Assembly (NCBI GenBank): GCA_003249105.1
Contig: QBLT01000015.1
Span: forward strand, 1 to 36,806
Origin: Leptolyngbya sp.
Lineage (GTDB): Bacteria; Cyanobacteriota; Cyanobacteriia; Phormidesmidales; Phormidesmidaceae
DNA: 36,806 bases
Direction: 5' to 3'
A program made the position numbers and the translations under genes. The notes below the pieces were generated by a model that worked only from the letters and a program-made list of their open reading frames with translations, did not search any database and had not been told where the DNA came from. Below are positions 33,436-36,806 of this stretch, in pieces; position 1 is the stretch's first letter; each line of letters begins with the position of its first letter.

Positions 33436-33828
33436 CTAGTGGGTCACCATCACCTGGCTAACATCGACCTCGCGGGTGCCATCTAGGTGACTGGCAATAT
33501 CCACAATACGGTCTAGAGCCGCAATGCCCACCGCGCCAGCTAGGCAGAGGGCGCTGCCGTGCTGAGTCAGCGTTAGCGTGTCGATGGCGGCCAAGTCGGG
33601 CTGTTGGTCGAGGGTCTGGGCCAGCCGCCGCACCAGCCCGTAGGAGTCATATTCCCCCTCTAGACCCATACATTCGGGCGGCGGCGGCGGCGTATGCATG
33701 CCTGCCTTTTCTCTCAGTTCATCGTCGTAGGTGTTGGTGAGTCCTGGGGTCATGGGGCTGTGTGATGTGGCCCCGTGGGCAGGGCCATCATCACAGTGGT
33801 CAAAATCGATTTTGTTGTGCCAAGTCAT
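33436..33828 (-). CDS. BON-like domain protein, hypothetical
   Basis: A 130-residue protein. The N-terminal half is His/Asp/Pro-rich and probably disordered (HNKIDFDHCDDGPAHGATSH, then a PPPPP stretch). The C-terminal ~65 residues (YGLVRRLAQTLDQQPDLAAI, then LTLTQHGSALCLAGAVGIAA, then IVDIASHLDGTREVDVSQV) follow the alpha-beta-beta-alpha-beta order of a BON domain, with its typical LAGxVxxxAxxxRIxxIA pattern. BON domains bind membranes or lipids. No signal peptide is present. The start is ATG 33828; an in-frame TTG at 33834 is less likely. Family call is moderate. Confidence 0.7.
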   Translation of the reverse strand: MTWHNKIDFDHCDDGPAHGATSHSPMTPGLTNTYDDELREKAGMHTPPPPPECMGLEGEYDSYGLVRRLAQTLDQQPDLAAIDTLTLTQHGSALCLAGAVGIAALDRIVDIASHLDGTREVDVSQVMVTH

Positions 33829-33955
33829 GATCAAAACAGGTTACTAAAGGATAGTTAAGGTACTGAAACTGATCTGCCTAAGCTTAATGATCGTTTGCGT
33901 CCGTAGCCCTGTCCTCAACCTTGTTTATCAATCAACACAAAACTCCTTTTATCGA

Positions 33956-34135
33956 GAGGATTTCTAAAAAGTCCTATTGCTTGTAGCAAAAGTGGAGATC
34001 CCCCTAAATCCCCCTACCCTGTGGGAAGCCGCAAGCGTCTATAAAAATGGAGATCTTTAACTCCCCTTTTTTAAGGGGAGCAGGGGGGATCAGCCAGTGA
34101 CTAAAGCTACAGCAATTCACTTTTCAAATGCCCTC
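33956..34135 (-). mobile_element. MITE copy 4, reversed, 180 bp, with 28-bp insert
   Basis: Read on the minus strand it begins GAGGGCATTTGAAAAGTGAA and ends with a slightly decayed end (reverse complement of GAGGATTTCTAAAAAGTCC). It has the 28-bp insert at 34015-34042, at the same internal place as copy 2. The flanks (CGA and TCC) show no target duplication. It lies 19 bp after the crtO stop in crtO's own direction, so its C-run/G-run hairpin may act as the crtO 3' end. It makes up most of gene-free 33829-34154. Confidence 0.83.
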
Positions 34136-34154
34136 TCCAGGCAATTGGGAGTAT

Positions 34155-35855
34155 TTAGCGACCTAAACCGGCCACAGACTTAAACCGATCTTTTAACCAA
34201 TTGCCCGCTTCTTTTAGATTATAGGCCAGGGGCTCTTGCACACTGAGAAATACCCTTGCACAGTTGCGCCCCGGCATGCCTGAAATCGAACCGCCTGGGT
34301 GGGTGCCCGCCCCGGTCAAAAACAGCCCCTCGATGGGGGTTTGGTAGTTAGCCAACTCGGGCAGCGGGCGGAAGAACACCATCTGGTCGAGGGTCATGTC
34401 GATGTGGTAGTGGTTGCCCTTGCGCACCCCGATGCGCTGGGTCAGCTCAGCTGGGCTTTCGACCCGGCGAGCGATAATCGACTGCTTGATATTGGGCGTA
34501 TAGTCAGCCAGTTTGTCGATCACGCGATCGGCGACCTTATTTTTTAGCTCATCCGTCCAGCCGGTGCCGAATAGCCCAGTGCCCTCCGCTCCCTTGACCT
34601 GGTAGGGGGCGAAAAATTCAATCCACAGGGTGTGCTGACCGGGAGGTGCCATCGTTGGGTCCATCACCGTTGGAACCACCACATATAGCGAGGGGTCGTG
34701 GTCAGGAATTAACCCCTGCATGGGCATGGTGTGAGCGGTTTCCACCTGATCGACCGAATCGGCAATCAAAACGGAGCCAATCAGGTAGTCGTCTTTGTGG
34801 TCGTAGGCCTCGAAGCGGGGCATTTCTGACAGAGCACAGTCAATTTTTAGAATGCCTTCGTTGTTGTTGACAATGCGGCGATCGAGCCGTTCACCCAGAC
34901 CAGGGGCAAAGGATTGGGCATCGGCAGCGGGCACCAAGTCTTGAAAGACCCGCTGGGCATCGATATTTGAAATCACCCCTTTGGTGACTCGATACTCTTG
35001 CCCATCCGCTGTACGCACCCCTTCAACCCGCCCTTCGGCGTTGATCAACAGCCTCTCTACCGACTGGTCGCAGAGAATCGTGCCTCCGTAGTCTTCAACC
35101 ATTCGCACCAAGGCAGTGACCAGAGCCCCTGTGCCGCCGCGGGGTCGAGCGACCCCAGGGTTATGGCGCAGCCCCATCATCATCGAACCAACGGCCAGAG
35201 TCTTCTCGGAGGGTGGCCCCCCCAGTTCTGACGACAGTCGCGCCAGGGGAGCTTTGACCACCTCTGTGTCAAACCACTCGTTGAGAACGTTCTCAGGGCT
35301 GTTGAGCATAGTGCGCACCAGGTCCAGCGTCTTGTCTACGCCCCCGAGAATCGATAGCAGGTCTTTGATGTTGTGCAGACCGTAGTTGCCCAGAATGTCG
35401 ACGACAGACTTTGGCGGTGCGTTAAATATAGGAGTAATTGCCTGAGTGAGCTTATCCCAAAAGGCCATGTATTCTTTATACTGCGCCGCGTCTCTTTCGC
35501 TATAGCGAGCAATTTCGGCGCAGGTTTTGTCAACCGAGCGGTGGGCCAAAAATGCCCTACCGTCCGACTGAGGGCAATAGGTAATTGGGTCGCAAAAGAG
35601 ATACTCCAACCCGTACTTCTCTAGCTCTAGCTCATCGACGACCGGCCCTAGGTGAATGAACTCGTGGTCAATGGCGCAAAGGTTAAAATGAAAGCCAGGG
35701 GCTTCTTCAGGCAGGGCCTCTTCGGTGGTGGCAGCTCCACCGGGGATTGACCGTCGCTCTAGCAACAGGACACTGTAGCCCGCTTTTAACAGGTAACCAG
35801 CACAGACCAGACCATTGTGGCCTGCACCAATAAGGATGACATCAAACGCTTGCAT
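34155..35855 (-). CDS. crtO: CrtO-type beta-carotene ketolase
   Basis: A 566-residue FAD-dependent enzyme of the phytoene-desaturase superfamily. It has the N-terminal dinucleotide fold IGAGHNGLVCAGYLLKAGYS with GGAATTEE, and near the C-terminus FLTGAGTHPGGSISGMPGRN. Internal blocks such as CAIDHEFIHLGPVV, ENVLNEWFDTEVVKAPLARL, DPTMAPPGQHTLWIEFFAPY and TGLFGTGWTDELKNKVADRV are nearly those of Synechocystis CrtO (slr0088) as I remember it. CrtO adds a 4-keto group to beta-carotene, giving echinenone and sometimes canthaxanthin in the thylakoid or envelope membrane. These ketocarotenoids are the pigments of OCP/HCP proteins, so it may serve the HCP at 7.0-7.5 kb. The start is ATG 35855. It is monocistronic, followed at once by a MITE. 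Confidence 0.93.
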   Translation of the reverse strand: MQAFDVILIGAGHNGLVCAGYLLKAGYSVLLLERRSIPGGAATTEEALPEEAPGFHFNLCAIDHEFIHLGPVVDELELEKYGLEYLFCDPITYCPQSDGRAFLAHRSVDKTCAEIARYSERDAAQYKEYMAFWDKLTQAITPIFNAPPKSVVDILGNYGLHNIKDLLSILGGVDKTLDLVRTMLNSPENVLNEWFDTEVVKAPLARLSSELGGPPSEKTLAVGSMMMGLRHNPGVARPRGGTGALVTALVRMVEDYGGTILCDQSVERLLINAEGRVEGVRTADGQEYRVTKGVISNIDAQRVFQDLVPAADAQSFAPGLGERLDRRIVNNNEGILKIDCALSEMPRFEAYDHKDDYLIGSVLIADSVDQVETAHTMPMQGLIPDHDPSLYVVVPTVMDPTMAPPGQHTLWIEFFAPYQVKGAEGTGLFGTGWTDELKNKVADRVIDKLADYTPNIKQSIIARRVESPAELTQRIGVRKGNHYHIDMTLDQMVFFRPLPELANYQTPIEGLFLTGAGTHPGGSISGMPGRNCARVFLSVQEPLAYNLKEAGNWLKDRFKSVAGLGR

Positions 35856-36461
35856 AGGACGATCGCTTCACAATGATATTTTGATAGTAAGTAATCTATT
35901 TTTAGAAGCGACCTATCCTGAGGAGTAGATTCGCCAGAAATAGCACCTTTAGCCCTGTTTTGATCGATTTATGTCTCGGCGTTAAGATAATTTTTGAATT
36001 GTATTCTCTGGCAGGATTACTTTCTTGTCTTAGGAGACTTCTAGAAAAGAAGATCTCCGTTTTATTAGGTAACTATAGCCACTGTAGGGTGGGCACTGCC
36101 CACCATTAGGGAGAAAGTTTTCCCGAAGTCGCCTTAACCGTGCAATCACTGTAGATCGGTCTGTGGGGCAGCTCAGTTGCCCTAGCCTGCCACGTTACCA
36201 AAACGGAATTATTGGGTTAATTCAGCTGGTTCTAACGTGTAGCGCTGGCATTTTTTTGTTTTCACTCTTTTATTGTCGTGCTTTTGCTAAAGGAGGCTGC
36301 GATCGCCCCACCAAACCCGATCATTGCAGTAAACCCCCTGCTTCTATCTAAGTAGAAGCAGGGGATCAGGCAGTTAACTGATTTGAAGTCCTGTCGTTAC
36401 TGTGACTCTGTTTTGAGCTTGATCCCTCTCTCAAAAGGGGGTTTATGGCTCAGGTTATCGG
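35856..36461. other. Gene-free region with palindromes
   Basis: 606 bp without a convincing gene. An AT-rich first ~200 bp probably carries the crtO promoter. A short palindrome GGTGGGCA-C-TGCCCACC lies at 36088-36104, a dispersed-repeat type common in cyanobacteria. A frame at 36163-36351 has one hydrophobic stretch but no ribosome site or recognisable family and was not called. Confidence 0.5.
36335..36364. terminator. 12-bp perfect stem-loop, possible transcript end
   Basis: CCCCTGCTTCTA (36335-36346) pairs perfectly with TAGAAGCAGGGG (36353-36364) around TCTAAG. No T-run follows on either strand, and no gene lies immediately upstream on the plus strand, so it might end a small RNA or the minus-strand small gene. 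Confidence 0.4.
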
Positions 36462-36668
36462 TTAGCCCCGACGGGGAGAGTTAGCGGTCGGCAGATCGCT
36501 GGGCTCTGGATCAGAGCTGCTGGGCACATAGTTTTCAGCTTCGGAGGATGCACCTGATCCGCCTGCGCCATTTAGCCCCTCGCCAGCGGCGGCGTTGCGG
36601 GCTTCTTGCTGCATCAGTTCTGGGTTTTGATGGATGGCGGCGGTTCTAGCGCCCGGATTGTCAGCCAC
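36462..36668 (-). CDS. Small hydrophilic protein, hypothetical; start uncertain
   Basis: At least 68 residues, acidic and helix-forming, then Ser/Gly/Pro-rich (NPGARTAAIHQNPELMQQEA, NAAAGEGLNGAGGSG, SSSDPEPSDLPT). The only in-frame start is a GTG at 36668. However, the frame stays open for about 14 more codons upstream (SRKSPKEREQNQLLEE), which looks like the natural beginning of the helix, and is then closed by a TAA. An ATG at 36740 lies in another frame. A one- or two-base frameshift near 36705-36735 may therefore have removed the true start. No family is recognised. Confidence 0.5.
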   Translation of the reverse strand: MADNPGARTAAIHQNPELMQQEARNAAAGEGLNGAGGSGASSEAENYVPSSSDPEPSDLPTANSPRRG

Positions 36669-36774
36669 CTCTTCTAGCAGCTGATTTTGTTCGCGTTCTT
36701 TAGGTGATTTCCGAGAACTAAATTACCGATTTTCGCCATGCTAGCCTGTGTAGCAGTGAATCAGGAGAGCCTGC

Positions 36775-36806
36775 ATGGAGTTACCCCCGAAGCCCAGTGA
36801 ACAGTT
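36775..36806 (+). CDS. 5' end of a gene running off the window
   Basis: ATG at 36775 is preceded by AGGAG with a 7-bp gap, an ideal ribosome site, and opens MELPPKPSEQ before the window ends. It is divergent from the small gene at 36462-36668. Nothing can be said about the product. Confidence 0.5.
   Translation, partial: MELPPKPSEQ

Noticed and set aside
36163..36351. 62-codon plus-strand frame with a hydrophobic stretch
   Set aside because: There is no ribosome site, no family, and a cysteine-rich, irregular tail; probably non-coding.

Overview
The window is a piece of a filamentous-type cyanobacterial chromosome, of the Leptolyngbya/Nodosilinea/Phormidium sort. The evidence is the many GCGATCGC (HIP1) octamers, moderately high GC, a helical carotenoid protein, a CrtO-type carotenoid ketolase that closely resembles the Synechocystis enzyme as I remember it, multi-PAS hybrid kinases and DUF families frequent in cyanobacteria. 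I see no rRNA, tRNA, CRISPR array or intact transposase. The genus is inference.

Layout. (1) 1-2000 is an accessory junction: an AT-rich minus-strand gene for a coiled-coil membrane protein, a run of ~41-bp hairpin repeats, the N-terminal stump of an integron-type tyrosine recombinase, a long stem-loop, a decayed 21-bp tandem repeat encoding heptads, and the first copy of a MITE family. (2) 2106-6736 carries three plus-strand genes: a K+ channel/TrkA protein, an exported subtilisin-like protein and a class 3 lipase. (3) 7002-8179 carries a helical carotenoid protein and an exported DM13 protein on the minus strand. (4) 8544-13893 carries a LysR regulator, a small membrane protein, a MerR regulator followed by an aldo/keto reductase, and small stress-type proteins (DUF5335-like, TPR, an exported peptide). 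(5) 14803-20678 holds two hybrid histidine kinases flanking a DJ-1/PfpI-type gene. (6) 21277-23504 holds a stress-type SDR and a CYP152 fatty-acid peroxygenase. (7) 23836-29751 is the most interesting metabolic block: a family 2 glycosyltransferase converging on an overlapping operon for an acyl-CoA dehydrogenase-like enzyme, a PIG-L deacetylase and a NodS-like methyltransferase, preceded on the same strand by a haem-oxygenase-like diiron enzyme and an NPPY methyltransferase. (8) 29752-36806 holds DUF3891, a lipoprotein, a hemerythrin-domain protein, a BON-like protein, CrtO, a small hydrophilic protein and the first codons of a gene running off the window. Three further MITE copies lie here.

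How it works together (inference). Much of the window looks like stress physiology: carotenoid photoprotection (HCP, CrtO), carbonyl/aldehyde detoxification (aldo/keto reductase, DJ-1, SDR), non-haem iron proteins and envelope stress peptides, with local regulators. The block at 23.8-29.8 kb looks like one or two uncharacterised biosynthetic routes, one building or tailoring an N-acetylated, acylated glycan or glycolipid, the other a diiron oxidation paired with methylation. MITEs of probable IS5/IS1031-type ancestry have seeded intergenic spaces, mostly 3' of minus-strand genes.

All family calls come from reading motifs by eye. No database search was run.
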